From contig DATKZI010000026.1 of the NCBI GenBank assembly GCA_035528035.1, positions 192,289-256,288 on the forward strand: a stretch of 64,000 nucleotides of DNA. Direction: 5' to 3'. Position 1 is the stretch's first letter, and every line of letters begins with the position of its first letter. Origin of the DNA: JABLTI01 sp035528035 (GTDB taxonomy: Archaea; Asgardarchaeota; Heimdallarchaeia; JABLTI01). The position numbers and the translations under genes are program-made. Shown piece by piece: positions 25,872 through 34,099 of the stretch. The notes under the pieces are model-generated. The model was not told where the DNA came from, ran no database searches, and was given only the letters and a program-made list of their open reading frames with translations.

Positions 25872-28067
25872 ATGCCAACAAAACCACCATCTATTACCTT
25901 AAAAGTTGCAGAAGCAAGACAAAGGGATATTGGAAGACAAAAAGTCCGCATTGATGGCTTATCAATGAGGCAAATTAATGTTACAACAGGTGATGTTGTA
26001 GAAATTAAAGGTAAAAAAACAACTGCTGCCATAGCTTGGCCTGCTTATCCGGAAGACCAAAATGCAGGACTAATTCGCATGGATAAATTGCTCAGAAATA
26101 ATGCTGATGTTGGTCTATCAGAAAAAGTCGAGGTTACCAAAGCTAATGCTAAAAACGCAAAAACAGTTTCCCTAGCACCTTTTCAAACACCTGTAGCTAT
26201 AGATTATAGTTTCGAGAATTTCGTTAAACGTAAATTATTAGGTTATCCTTTAACAGAAGGGGATACTGTTCTTATACCTATTTTAGGCAAATCTCTCCCC
26301 TTTACAGTTACATCTACTAATCCAAAAGGAATAATCAGAATAACAGAAGATACTGAACTAAAAGTAATTGATAAACCAGTTCAAGTGTCAGATGAAGCAC
26401 TTCCAAGAACTTCCTATGAAGATATTGGTGGTCTTGGAAATCAAATTCAAAGGATTCGTGAAATGGTGGAGCTTCCTATGAAACATCCTGAATTATTCAA
26501 GAAATTAGGAATTGATCCACCTAAAGGTGTTCTTTTACATGGTCCTCCCGGTTGTGGGAAGACACTTATAGCAAAAGCAGTAGCAAATGAAAGTGCTTCA
26601 AATTTTGTTGTCATTAACGGTCCTGAAATTATGTCTAAATTCTATGGTGAATCAGAGCAAAGATTACGATCAATATTCAAAGATGCATCAGCCAAAGCAC
26701 CAACGATAATTTTCATAGATGAATTAGATGCTATTGCAAGTAAACGAGCTGAAGCTACAGGTGAAGTTGAACGAAGAGTTGTTGCCCAACTTCTCGCTTT
26801 AATGGATGGTATGGTTTCTCGAGGTGAAGTAATAGTTGTAGGGGCAACTAATAGACCTAATGCTATTGATCCAGCATTACGAAGACCAGGTCGATTTGAT
26901 CGTGAAATTGAAATTGGTGTCCCAGATCGAGATGGTCGTCGTGAAATTCTTTTGATTCATTCTCGAGGTATGCCATTAGCTCCAGATGTGAACCTTGATC
27001 TTGTTGCTGAAAAAACTCATGGATATGTGGGAGCTGATTTACAAGCACTATGTCGAGAGTCTGCTATGAAGGCTTTACGAAAATTCCTTCCAGATATTGA
27101 TTATGCTGATAAAGTTATTACTCCTGAATTATTGGATATATTAGTAGTTACTCAAGACGATATTCTATCTGCAATGAAAGAAATTCAACCTTCAGCAATT
27201 AGAGAAGTTTTCACTGAGATACCTAATATACACTGGACCGATGTTGGAGGTCTAGATGAGCAAATCCGTGAATTAAAAGAAGCAATTGAATGGCCCTTGA
27301 AATTCAAAGAATCATTTTCAAGAATGGGCATCTCCCCTCCAAGAGGCATACTATTATTTGGTCCACCTGGTTGTGGGAAGACACTTTTAGCGAAAGCAGT
27401 TGCAACAGAAAGCGAAGTTAATTTCATTAGCATCAAGGGACCTGAAATGATGAGTAAATGGGTTGGCGAGTCAGAAAAAGCGGTACGAGAGATTTTCAGA
27501 AAAGCAAAGATATCTGCACCAACAATTGTCTTCTTTGATGAAATTGATGCATTAGCACCACGAAGAGGTAGTGGCTTAGGAGATTCAGGTAGCACTGAAC
27601 GAGTGATCAGCCAACTTCTGACTGAAATAGATGGTTTGGAAATGATCAAACAAGTGGTAATTATAGCAGCAACAAATAGACCAGATATAATTGATAATGC
27701 TTTATTACGACCAGGAAGGTTTGATAGATTCGTTCTAATTCCACCACCAGATCTCAAAGCTAGATTGAAAATACTCGAGATATTTACAAAGAATATGCCA
27801 ATCGAGGAAAATATCGATTTAAAGGCTCTAGCAAAAGAAATTGAAGGTTTTTCCGGAGCAGATATTGAATCATTATGTAGAGAAGCTGGAATGCTCGCGT
27901 TACGAGAAGATATGAATAGAGATATCATTAATCAAGAGCATTTTGATGCTGCAAAGAATAAGGTACAGGCGTCAATAACTCCTGAGGTGCTCAAATATTA
28001 TGAGAAAGCAAAAGAACGCTTGAGACGTTCTTCTGTAGAGGTATCTTCTTTATCACCAACTATTTAG
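25872..28067 (+). CDS. Cdc48/p97/VAT-family AAA+ ATPase, full length (copy A)
   Basis: The 731-residue protein has the N domain (residues 1-170; double-psi barrel then a four-stranded barrel) and two AAA+ modules. D1 has Walker A GPPGCGKT (224-231), Walker B IIFIDELDAIA and the arginine-finger region RRPGRFDREIEIG. D2 has a second GPPGCGKT (about 496-503), IVFFDEIDALAPRRG and the pore motif KWVGESE. It unfolds ubiquitin-like or other tagged proteins, feeding the proteasome. It lies at the start of a duplicated block. The second copy at 35682 lacks the first 69 residues. The ATG at 25872 is preceded by AGGGG (25858-25862). Confidence 0.96.
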   Translation: MPTKPPSITLKVAEARQRDIGRQKVRIDGLSMRQINVTTGDVVEIKGKKTTAAIAWPAYPEDQNAGLIRMDKLLRNNADVGLSEKVEVTKANAKNAKTVSLAPFQTPVAIDYSFENFVKRKLLGYPLTEGDTVLIPILGKSLPFTVTSTNPKGIIRITEDTELKVIDKPVQVSDEALPRTSYEDIGGLGNQIQRIREMVELPMKHPELFKKLGIDPPKGVLLHGPPGCGKTLIAKAVANESASNFVVINGPEIMSKFYGESEQRLRSIFKDASAKAPTIIFIDELDAIASKRAEATGEVERRVVAQLLALMDGMVSRGEVIVVGATNRPNAIDPALRRPGRFDREIEIGVPDRDGRREILLIHSRGMPLAPDVNLDLVAEKTHGYVGADLQALCRESAMKALRKFLPDIDYADKVITPELLDILVVTQDDILSAMKEIQPSAIREVFTEIPNIHWTDVGGLDEQIRELKEAIEWPLKFKESFSRMGISPPRGILLFGPPGCGKTLLAKAVATESEVNFISIKGPEMMSKWVGESEKAVREIFRKAKISAPTIVFFDEIDALAPRRGSGLGDSGSTERVISQLLTEIDGLEMIKQVVIIAATNRPDIIDNALLRPGRFDRFVLIPPPDLKARLKILEIFTKNMPIEENIDLKALAKEIEGFSGADIESLCREAGMLALREDMNRDIINQEHFDAAKNKVQASITPEVLKYYEKAKERLRRSSVEVSSLSPTI

Positions 28068-28075
28068 ATTTTAAA

Positions 28076-28098
28076 AAGGATTGATTTATTCAATCCTT
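28076..28098. terminator. Convergent terminator between cdc48 copy A and the beta-flower gene
   Basis: AAGGATTGA and TCAATCCTT form a perfect 9-bp stem with a TTTAT loop. It lies between two convergent genes, and the same hairpin is kept in copy B (37678-37700). Confidence 0.6.
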
Positions 28099-28459
28099 AC
28101 ACAAAATCCCAGAAATCGAAAAAGAATGCTAAAACAGTCACTAATTGTTCATCAGTTAATGAACCTCTATACATACCTATAGTTGATCCAGAACTATTAC
28201 GAATGGAACCATTTTCTGCATAGCCAATTGTTGAGCCATTAGAATTAGATGCTCTACCAGACCGAAAATAACCAATAGTGGAACCTGAACTATTAACAAC
28301 CCTATCAGAAGATAAACGTCCAATAGTACTCCCACTTGAATTTCTTATAGAACCACTACTAATTCTACCAATAGTACTACCACTGCTATTTAAAATAGAG
28401 TAGTCATCAACATACCCTATAGTAGAACCTGAACTATTTGTAATTGCTACTCGAGACAT
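28097..28459 (-). CDS. Beta-flower-like repeat protein (GSTIG repeats), copy A
   Basis: The 120-residue protein is built of seven short repeats, each a variant of NSSGSTIGRISSGSIR (about 13 residues, core GSTIG). The first 95 residues are repeat and the last 25 are an acidic, hydrophobic tail (DEQLVTVLAFFFDFWDF). Similar short repeats form small beta-flower folds (InterPro 4-fold and 5-fold beta-flower domains). The function of these folds is unknown. No signal peptide is seen, so the protein is probably intracellular. It is convergent with cdc48, and the pair is duplicated together, which suggests a link. Confidence 0.7.
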   Translation of the reverse strand: MSRVAITNSSGSTIGYVDDYSILNSSGSTIGRISSGSIRNSSGSTIGRLSSDRVVNSSGSTIGYFRSGRASNSNGSTIGYAENGSIRNSSGSTIGMYRGSLTDEQLVTVLAFFFDFWDFV

Positions 28460-28639
28460 TTTCCATCAATAAGAAATTCTACGAAAAAGATTAAAGGTTT
28501 TGTGTAGAAGCAAAAAGGAACTGCTTCTTGGAGTAATTTCTTCGTATTCCATAATTTTTTAAAGGAGATAAAATAATTTAAAGATAGGAATTTTTACAGT
28601 GTTTTTAACAAGTAATTTCCTCAAGGAGTTCTAATGATT

Positions 28640-28912
28640 ATGTCCAAAGAGAAAAAAGCAATTTGGAAAACCATGCCCCTCGCAACAGCTGTCCTAATGG
28701 CTATAGAAAAACGACAAGGCGTACTTTTAGATGATGAATTGATGAATATCTTATCCCAAGAATTTGGTGAAGTATCAAATGTAGAGATGAATCAAGTGTT
28801 AATGACTTTGGAAATCAGAGGAATAATTCACGTCAACTACATCACCAAAAACAAAAGACGCATTGAACAGATAAAAGATAATATGGTCTATATGGCTGTT
28901 GGAGAAGACTAG
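28640..28912 (+). CDS. Small winged-helix-like protein, copy A
   Basis: The 90-residue protein has three helices and a likely wing (residues about 15-75: ATAVLMAIEKRQGVLLDDEL, then MNQVLMTLEIRGIIHVNYI), which is the pattern of a winged helix-turn-helix. It may be a transcription regulator or a protein-interaction module. The ATG at 28640 follows the GGAG at 28625-28628. It is divergent from the beta-flower gene across 174 bases, and this arrangement is preserved in copy B, suggesting that it regulates the beta-flower gene. I do not recognise a named family. Confidence 0.65.
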   Translation: MSKEKKAIWKTMPLATAVLMAIEKRQGVLLDDELMNILSQEFGEVSNVEMNQVLMTLEIRGIIHVNYITKNKRRIEQIKDNMVYMAVGED

Positions 28913-28957
28913 CTGGAATTTTCTTATCATAGGTTACTCGTACAAAAAAGAAGAAAA

Positions 28958-29040
28958 TTAATTCCTTCTTTTTTGTAGACCAATAAAGAGTATTGGCAAA
29001 ACAAGGATAAAATTAGAAATAGAAAAATAGTTGGAAATTT
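28958..29040 (-). pseudogene. Relic of an SBBP-protein C-terminus (copy A)
   Basis: Read on the minus strand, the frame gives a hydrophobic segment and a basic end (FILVLPILFIGLQKRRN, then stop). This matches the membrane anchor and tail of the intact SBBP gene at the same place in copy B (FLVILPILMVVLRKRRN). No propeller blades remain upstream. The SBBP gene was therefore present in copy A and was removed, leaving about 27 codons. Confidence 0.75.
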
Positions 29041-29216
29041 TATTTTTTTCTCCATAGAAAAACCTCGTTAATAGGTTTAAACCTAAGTATATAATAGCAT
29101 TCTTAAAGTTAACATCTTATTTAATACTAATTTGAAAAAGAAAATAAATAAGAAAAAGTATATCTAAAAAAGGAAAAAATCTGAATGAGCTAATAAGTCA
29201 TTCATTTATCTATCAT

Positions 29217-31157
29217 TTATTTCATTCTCTTTTTTCTTCGAACAATTACTATCACGGGACAACTAATTAGGATTATCGCACCAAGTACTATGCCACCATA
29301 GAGAATAATTTTGAATTCAAAGCTATGTAAAAAGTCATTTACTTTAATAACAATCCAATCGATATTTGAGTTTCCTAACATATCATAGACTTTTAGTGAT
29401 ACATTGTAATATCCTATTTCTAAAATTTCAATTGTATGAGTATTTGTTGGATAAACTTCTGTGGTAATAAAGCTACCATCTAAGTATATTTCAACATAGT
29501 TACAACCCGAACCAGTATCCGTAGCTGTCCAAGAGATTTCAATTTGCCCAGGTTTATAGATAAGGCTATCAATGGGCGAGAGGATAGCAATGGTAGGATT
29601 ATTGTAATCGATGAGGATTTGATAGTGGGTAGCAGTTTTCCCAACGTTTCCAGCACCATCGACAGCAACCAGATGGAAGTACCAAATTCCCTCACTTAAT
29701 GCAGTTAGTACTTTTGTGCTATTGGTTGTTGTATAAGTACCTGTAGTGGTGGTTGGAACGGTACCTGAATTATGATCAAGGATATAATAATAACCGTTAA
29801 TACCATTTACATCGATGGGAACAGACCAATTAAACTCTGGGAGAGCATTAGTATACCATTGATACTGATTGGGATGTGTGGAAGAAATAACTTCAGGAGC
29901 ATAAATAGTGCAATCATAATGGATAGTTAAAAATGGATCACCTAAAATAACCATGCCATAAAACCACTCAAGATAGTTGGTACTATTATAAATCTTAATG
30001 AATTGAAACCAATCGTGCAAACTCTGACCAATAGTCTTGTTTTGAGCAAGTGGATTGTAGAAATTATTCCCTCCAAACATTCCACCAGTTTTGGTTGTCC
30101 CTACAACAGCTAAGGAATAGCTACTCGAGAAGAGGTAGGTTGTAGCTAAACAGTTTGGCTGTGTCCAATCAGCGCCATGGCAACAAAAGAGATTATAAAA
30201 ATTGAAGGAAGGCTGAGCAGCGTGTATTTGAGCAGCTGTGACTGTTCCTTCACCTGTTCCACCAGGACCAAAATAATGTTGAGAAGGATTAGCTGAGCTA
30301 TGTGCACAAAGATGAGCCCATTCATAATCTTGAGTCATACGGTTAAGCCAATCAGTAGCATTAGTATAAGTGGCAGGAGTGTGAACATCAGTTCGAACAG
30401 GATAGGAATTTTGTAACCAACCAGGCCAATTATCATTAGTTCCATCTGCCCAAGCTTGCCAATCATCATCGATATAAGTTATCGCTTGATGGGTTCGAGC
30501 GACACCTCCTATGCGATAATTATGAATTCTATTAAGAAGAGCAATGATGTTCTGATCATTGGACAATCCACCCAAAGATCTACTGGATGCATCAATTCGT
30601 CCCAGATAGATTTCAGGAAAGATATCACCAATGGAATCTAAATGAAAGTCATATACTCCATCAGGTGTTGGTCCGTCCATCCATTGACCATCAATATCAG
30701 TTAGAAAGAGATCACAAATAAACGTTTCAGCAGAAAAACCTGTGGTTGCAGAATGATAAAAGTAAGCTACAGGTAAATTACCTATCAATACCACACCAGA
30801 AATCTGGTCAGAATAATAATAATTTTGAATGATCTGTTTTAAGTAACTCACATTAGCAATAAAATTCGTAAATAAGATAGTATGATAGCCAGTGTTATTC
30901 AAATCTAAACGATATTGATTCACAGCTGTTCGAACACCTGCAATCCCCCAGAGAGTGCTTTCCACGATTAGCAAAACCGATTCTCCATTTGAATAGGCAG
31001 TCGGTGTAATAGGTGAGGATAATCCAGGTGGAGCAGAAATGAATGGTTCCACAGCTTCCATTTGATGTACAAAAGGATAGCTCACAAAACCAATATTAAG
31101 AACTATAATTAAAACCAATACCAGGGGATAAAAAATTTTTGCTTTCAATCTTCCCAA
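29217..31157 (-). CDS. C25-like (gingipain/caspase fold) surface peptidase, copy A
   Basis: The 646-residue protein has a signal peptide (about residues 7-25), a peptidase C25-like domain (about 55-410) with the catalytic pair His286 in HLCAHSSA and Cys325/326 in LFCCHGADW, and an Ig-like domain with WYFHLVAVDGAGN and TATDTGSGCNYVEIYLDGS. It ends in a membrane helix and basic tail (about 620-646). It should be an extracellular cysteine protease anchored by its C-terminus. Clan CD enzymes often process surface proteins. The Arg/Lys-specificity of gingipains cannot be judged here. The gene is duplicated at 40319-42271. Confidence 0.8.
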   Translation of the reverse strand: MGRLKAKIFYPLVLVLIIVLNIGFVSYPFVHQMEAVEPFISAPPGLSSPITPTAYSNGESVLLIVESTLWGIAGVRTAVNQYRLDLNNTGYHTILFTNFIANVSYLKQIIQNYYYSDQISGVVLIGNLPVAYFYHSATTGFSAETFICDLFLTDIDGQWMDGPTPDGVYDFHLDSIGDIFPEIYLGRIDASSRSLGGLSNDQNIIALLNRIHNYRIGGVARTHQAITYIDDDWQAWADGTNDNWPGWLQNSYPVRTDVHTPATYTNATDWLNRMTQDYEWAHLCAHSSANPSQHYFGPGGTGEGTVTAAQIHAAQPSFNFYNLFCCHGADWTQPNCLATTYLFSSSYSLAVVGTTKTGGMFGGNNFYNPLAQNKTIGQSLHDWFQFIKIYNSTNYLEWFYGMVILGDPFLTIHYDCTIYAPEVISSTHPNQYQWYTNALPEFNWSVPIDVNGINGYYYILDHNSGTVPTTTTGTYTTTNSTKVLTALSEGIWYFHLVAVDGAGNVGKTATHYQILIDYNNPTIAILSPIDSLIYKPGQIEISWTATDTGSGCNYVEIYLDGSFITTEVYPTNTHTIEILEIGYYNVSLKVYDMLGNSNIDWIVIKVNDFLHSFEFKIILYGGIVLGAIILISCPVIVIVRRKKRMK

Positions 31158-31281
31158 CCAATAAATAATTTTAGATGTCTAGCTATTTATCCATTATGAT
31201 GTAAGCAGAGAAGATAGAAAATTACAATAAAAGTTAAAAGATTGTTCATTAAAAGGGGAAAAAAATTACTAGCTTTGTTTA

Positions 31282-31746
31282 TTACTTTATATTGCTTGCT
31301 AATCCTAGAGGGTCCTTGTAGTTTTGGTACCATTGATACTGTCCTAAAAGGGAGTCTACAGTTTCACCTTGATTATCTGATGATAGTGTAAGAGAAGTGA
31401 TTATGCTAACAATTTCACCAATAAGAACTTCATTCCCCCTCAATGTGAACTCTGTAGTTCTTTCCTTGAGGAGCTTTTTAGCTAATGCATTATTAAGGAG
31501 CGTTAAATATTGTTTAGGATTAAATGAACCGCCTAGTTGTAGAAGGATATTAGTAGCATACAATAGATCATTAAGAGAAAATAGCTGCTTCAAAATCATT
31601 TCTTTTAGGAACAAGTGAAAGTTCGGTAGCCCTTTACAGTTATCTAATAAAATAGTGATACTTGGAAAGCTAGATTGGTTGATAGTTATTTTATGTTTTA
31701 TTAAATAAGCGATTAACTCATTAGTAACTGTAGTAGTGTCTGTCAT
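31282..31746 (-). CDS. Hypothetical protein, 154 residues
   Basis: I do not recognise this protein. It has no signal peptide or long hydrophobic segment. It appears all-helical, with Leu-rich helices (for example LPNFHLFLKEMILKQLFSL) and a Ser-Thr-rich C-terminal part, and no Cys-rich or enzymatic motif. It lies between the C25-like gene copy A and a region that resembles a deleted SBBP gene promoter. Codon use is like the neighbours. It may be a real but lineage-specific gene, with moderate confidence. Confidence 0.5.
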   Translation of the reverse strand: MTDTTTVTNELIAYLIKHKITINQSSFPSITILLDNCKGLPNFHLFLKEMILKQLFSLNDLLYATNILLQLGGSFNPKQYLTLLNNALAKKLLKERTTEFTLRGNEVLIGEIVSIITSLTLSSDNQGETVDSLLGQYQWYQNYKDPLGLASNIK

Positions 31747-31870
31747 TTCAAATCCAAAATGGGTTAATTTACTAAAAAAGGTTTTAGTTGGTAATAAAGT
31801 GCAATAAAAAATATTTGAAAAATGTCACTTCTCTTTTTAAAGCTAAGAATTGCAAAATTTTACTCAAAAA

Positions 31871-31915
31871 TCATCCCTCAAATAATTATTTCATTAAAGG
31901 AGTAAAAAGTTTACC
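31871..31915 (-). promoter_or_regulatory. Orphan SBBP-type upstream element
   Basis: The stretch ATCATCCCTCAAATAATTA followed by AAAGGAGTAAAAAG matches the sequence found directly before three SBBP genes (at about 40127, 45003 and 50297), in the same orientation. No SBBP gene lies to its left. It is probably what remains of a deleted SBBP promoter or 5' region. The 281 bases from 31747 to 32027 hold no other clear feature. Confidence 0.5.
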
Positions 31916-32027
31916 AAAATTAACAAACAACAATCACTTTTTCCTTTACATACGATATAGAAAAACAATGATTGTTTTTCATGAAAAAGGAGAAAAAGAG
32001 ATAACTTCCTTAAAAACTTCCCACAAA

Positions 32028-32456
32028 TTATAAGTTCTGATCATTAGCTTCCGACAGATGTTGCTGACATATTCGCCAACCACCATCTCGTTTCTCTAGA
32101 ACTCCTGTCCATCGAATATTTTTCGAACCCCAAGGCTTTCCATCGAATTCACCTTCATCGTCTACCATCGCTGAGAACCAAGCTACATCTTTATTTTTAG
32201 AGAATACAATTCTTAGGTCTCTTATTTCATATCCTGTAGCAATATTACGTGGATCCATCCATCCATCTAAAAATATTTTAAACTGGCTCCAACCCATTGC
32301 AGTGCTCTTGGAGTCTGGAAAAATTGAGAAATAATCTTCATCATTTGAAAAAATGCTTTCAAAAAGTGCTCTATCTTTTGTTAGAGCCCAACCAAACGCA
32401 GCATGAAGAATTTTCCTAATCTCGTGTTCATTTTTTTTATCATTTGAAGCTGGCAA
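32028..32456 (-). CDS. SnoaL/NTF2-like protein (DUF4440-type)
   Basis: The 142-residue protein fits the NTF2-like superfamily. Helical N-terminus (IRKILHAAFGWALTKDRALF), then a strand-rich cone with SKNKDVAWFSAMVDD and the final WTGVLEKRDGGWRICQQHLS. Members include ketosteroid isomerase-like enzymes and small ligand-binding proteins. No catalytic pair can be assigned. No signal peptide is present, so it should be cytoplasmic. It stands alone in the surface island. It starts at an ATG with no clear ribosome site. Confidence 0.8.
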   Translation of the reverse strand: MPASNDKKNEHEIRKILHAAFGWALTKDRALFESIFSNDEDYFSIFPDSKSTAMGWSQFKIFLDGWMDPRNIATGYEIRDLRIVFSKNKDVAWFSAMVDDEGEFDGKPWGSKNIRWTGVLEKRDGGWRICQQHLSEANDQNL

Positions 32457-32577
32457 ATTAAATCATCAAGGAATCAATTTCTATAACAAAAATAAGCATT
32501 TATGTAGCTCTACCATAAATTCCAAATTTAAAGTAGGGTGAAGAATGGATAAAACAATATGTTAAAAATAATTACTA

Positions 32578-32596
32578 TTGCGTTGTGAGACGCTAC
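32578..32596. repeat. Degenerate GTAGCG/CGCTAC hairpin repeat
   Basis: The right arm CGCTAC and the following CAAAAAAATAATAGTGATGAA match the element at 50425-50462; the left arm is damaged (ATTGCG). It lies just after the stop codon of an LVIVD-repeat gene. Confidence 0.4.
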
Positions 32597-32616
32597 AAAA
32601 AAATAATAGTGATGAA

Positions 32617-33912
32617 TTAGTTACTACTGATTTTCTTTCTTTTATAAAGTATAACGATTGTTGTAATAATTACTACTCCTAGCGAGGGGACAAGTATCAT
32701 GGCAATAATTTGTCCTACTGGTCTTCCAGTTGTGCTTGGGAAAGTTACTTGAAAAACAAGTAATCCATAAAATATATCACCCACATAAAGATATGTTCCT
32801 TGTAAACAGACATCAAAAGTATAAGGTCTTTTATCACCTCCAACAAGGAATGGATTTAATGGATCACTAACATCTAGTATATATACTCCATTGTCTCCTG
32901 CAGCTTCAAAAATATACTTACCATAAACAAAGATATCTTTTACTGTTTCATCACTCCAGTCACCCATACTATCTGTTCCACCATAGAACTGGCTAAGTTT
33001 GACAGGATGATAAATATCAGATATGTCAAGTATGAAGAGACCATAACCAGAAGTACCAAGGTAAGCATAAGAACCATTTACTGAGATACCAAAACCAGGC
33101 ATTTCAGTATAAACAACATCCTCATAATGACTTATTTCGATTGGTTGTAGAGGATCACTCACATCAAGAATAACTAGAGCATTTCCCGTTTCATTTCCAT
33201 TTGCAATGAAAGCATAATCTCCAGCTACAACAACATCATACGCACATAAACTGGTATTATAACAACCAACTTCTTTTGGTTGTGTTGGATCACTAATATT
33301 AACTATAACCAAACCATTATTTTCAGCAGCTAAATATGCATAATCGTCTTGGAGAGTTATTGCCCAAACATGATCAGAAATTGTTGTGTTATATACTCCC
33401 ACCTTAGAAATATTGGTATGGTTGCTCACATCGAGGATTTCTAATCCATAAAGACTCCCAAGATAGAGATATTCGTTTCGGAAAGTAAGTGTAGTCAACC
33501 TACCAGTTGGATAGATATACTCTGAAATAAAAGTGGGATTACTAGCATTACTAACATCGAATATGGTTGGATTATAACCAATAATAGAGAATAGGTAATC
33601 ATCTTCTAAAGCAAGACCTAATACTCTTACATAATCATCAGAAGGATATTTGTTAAGTAAAGTTAGTTCAACAGCACTAGCAAGCTGGAGTTTGGAATCA
33701 TTCTTTGAATGAACAGCTTCTCCTATTCTCATCGCAGGTGAAGCTACCCATAAATTTGTAAACATCACCAAAAAAAGGAGAAAGAAAGGAGAAAAACGAT
33801 GAAGGTTATTTTTTAATTTTTGATGCATAAGTGAAAATTTTTTCCCTATAAGACCAAATTTTCTTTCTAATTTATTGACTTTTTGACTTGTCATTGTATT
33901 CCATCCTTTCAA
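32617..33912 (-). CDS. LVIVD-repeat surface protein, membrane anchored
   Basis: After a signal/anchor (about residues 40-62) come repeats built on the pattern YAYLAAENNGLVIVNISDPTQP (about 40 residues each; about seven), which form a beta-propeller. The C-terminal helix (GQIIAMILVPSLGVVIITTIVIL) and basic tail anchor it to the membrane. The frame starts at TTG 33912; an internal ATG at 33894 is an alternative start. LVIVD proteins are extracellular, of unknown role in archaea. The neighbouring remnant at 33947 shows it was once preceded by an Ig-like gene, as in the intact pair at 50464-52986. A hairpin follows its stop. Confidence 0.8.
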   Translation of the reverse strand: MKGWNTMTSQKVNKLERKFGLIGKKFSLMHQKLKNNLHRFSPFFLLFLVMFTNLWVASPAMRIGEAVHSKNDSKLQLASAVELTLLNKYPSDDYVRVLGLALEDDYLFSIIGYNPTIFDVSNASNPTFISEYIYPTGRLTTLTFRNEYLYLGSLYGLEILDVSNHTNISKVGVYNTTISDHVWAITLQDDYAYLAAENNGLVIVNISDPTQPKEVGCYNTSLCAYDVVVAGDYAFIANGNETGNALVILDVSDPLQPIEISHYEDVVYTEMPGFGISVNGSYAYLGTSGYGLFILDISDIYHPVKLSQFYGGTDSMGDWSDETVKDIFVYGKYIFEAAGDNGVYILDVSDPLNPFLVGGDKRPYTFDVCLQGTYLYVGDIFYGLLVFQVTFPSTTGRPVGQIIAMILVPSLGVVIITTIVILYKRKKISSN

Positions 33913-33946
33913 TTGTTTTTCTATTCTTTGAATATTCTATTTATTT

Positions 33947-34084
33947 TTAATTTAAGACAAATTCTACTTTTATCCAATCACTGTAAAAGGTATCTATTAT
34001 ATCTGTTCTATCATCTTTATACTCAATATTGCATCTGAACTTTAATCCAAGTGTTAATCCTTTTAGAACACTATCAACATTGGA
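33947..34084 (-). pseudogene. Relic of the Ig-like secreted protein gene (third cassette)
   Basis: The minus-strand frame gives 45 codons ending at a stop (for example LKFRCNIEYKDDRT, then WIKVEFVLN). This corresponds to the last residues of the intact Ig-like gene (FRCNIEYVDDRT, WVKVEFKLVS). Upstream the frame is closed at once by a stop, so it is a decayed tail, not a gene. Confidence 0.75.
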
Positions 34085-34099
34085 CTAAAATAATCATTT

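Larger units (their letters stand above)
26042..31202. repeat. Segmental duplication, copy A (cdc48 to C25-like peptidase)
   Basis: From codon 58 of cdc48 to about 45 bases beyond the start of the C25-like peptidase gene, this block is matched in order and orientation by 35645-42316. Both contain cdc48, a hairpin terminator, the beta-flower gene, a small winged-helix gene, SBBP sequence and the C25-like gene. Copy A has lost nearly all its SBBP gene. The copies differ mainly at synonymous sites in cdc48. Confidence 0.85.

Noticed and set aside
27185..27928. Long antisense frame of 247 codons within cdc48 (also 36833-37495 in copy B)
   Set aside because: It mirrors the highly constrained AAA+ coding sequence; it is present in both copies only because the sense frame is conserved.
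31788..32033. Open frame of 81 codons on the plus strand
   Set aside because: Lys- and Asn-rich, low complexity and overlapping the orphan SBBP upstream element; no ribosome site and no family resemblance.
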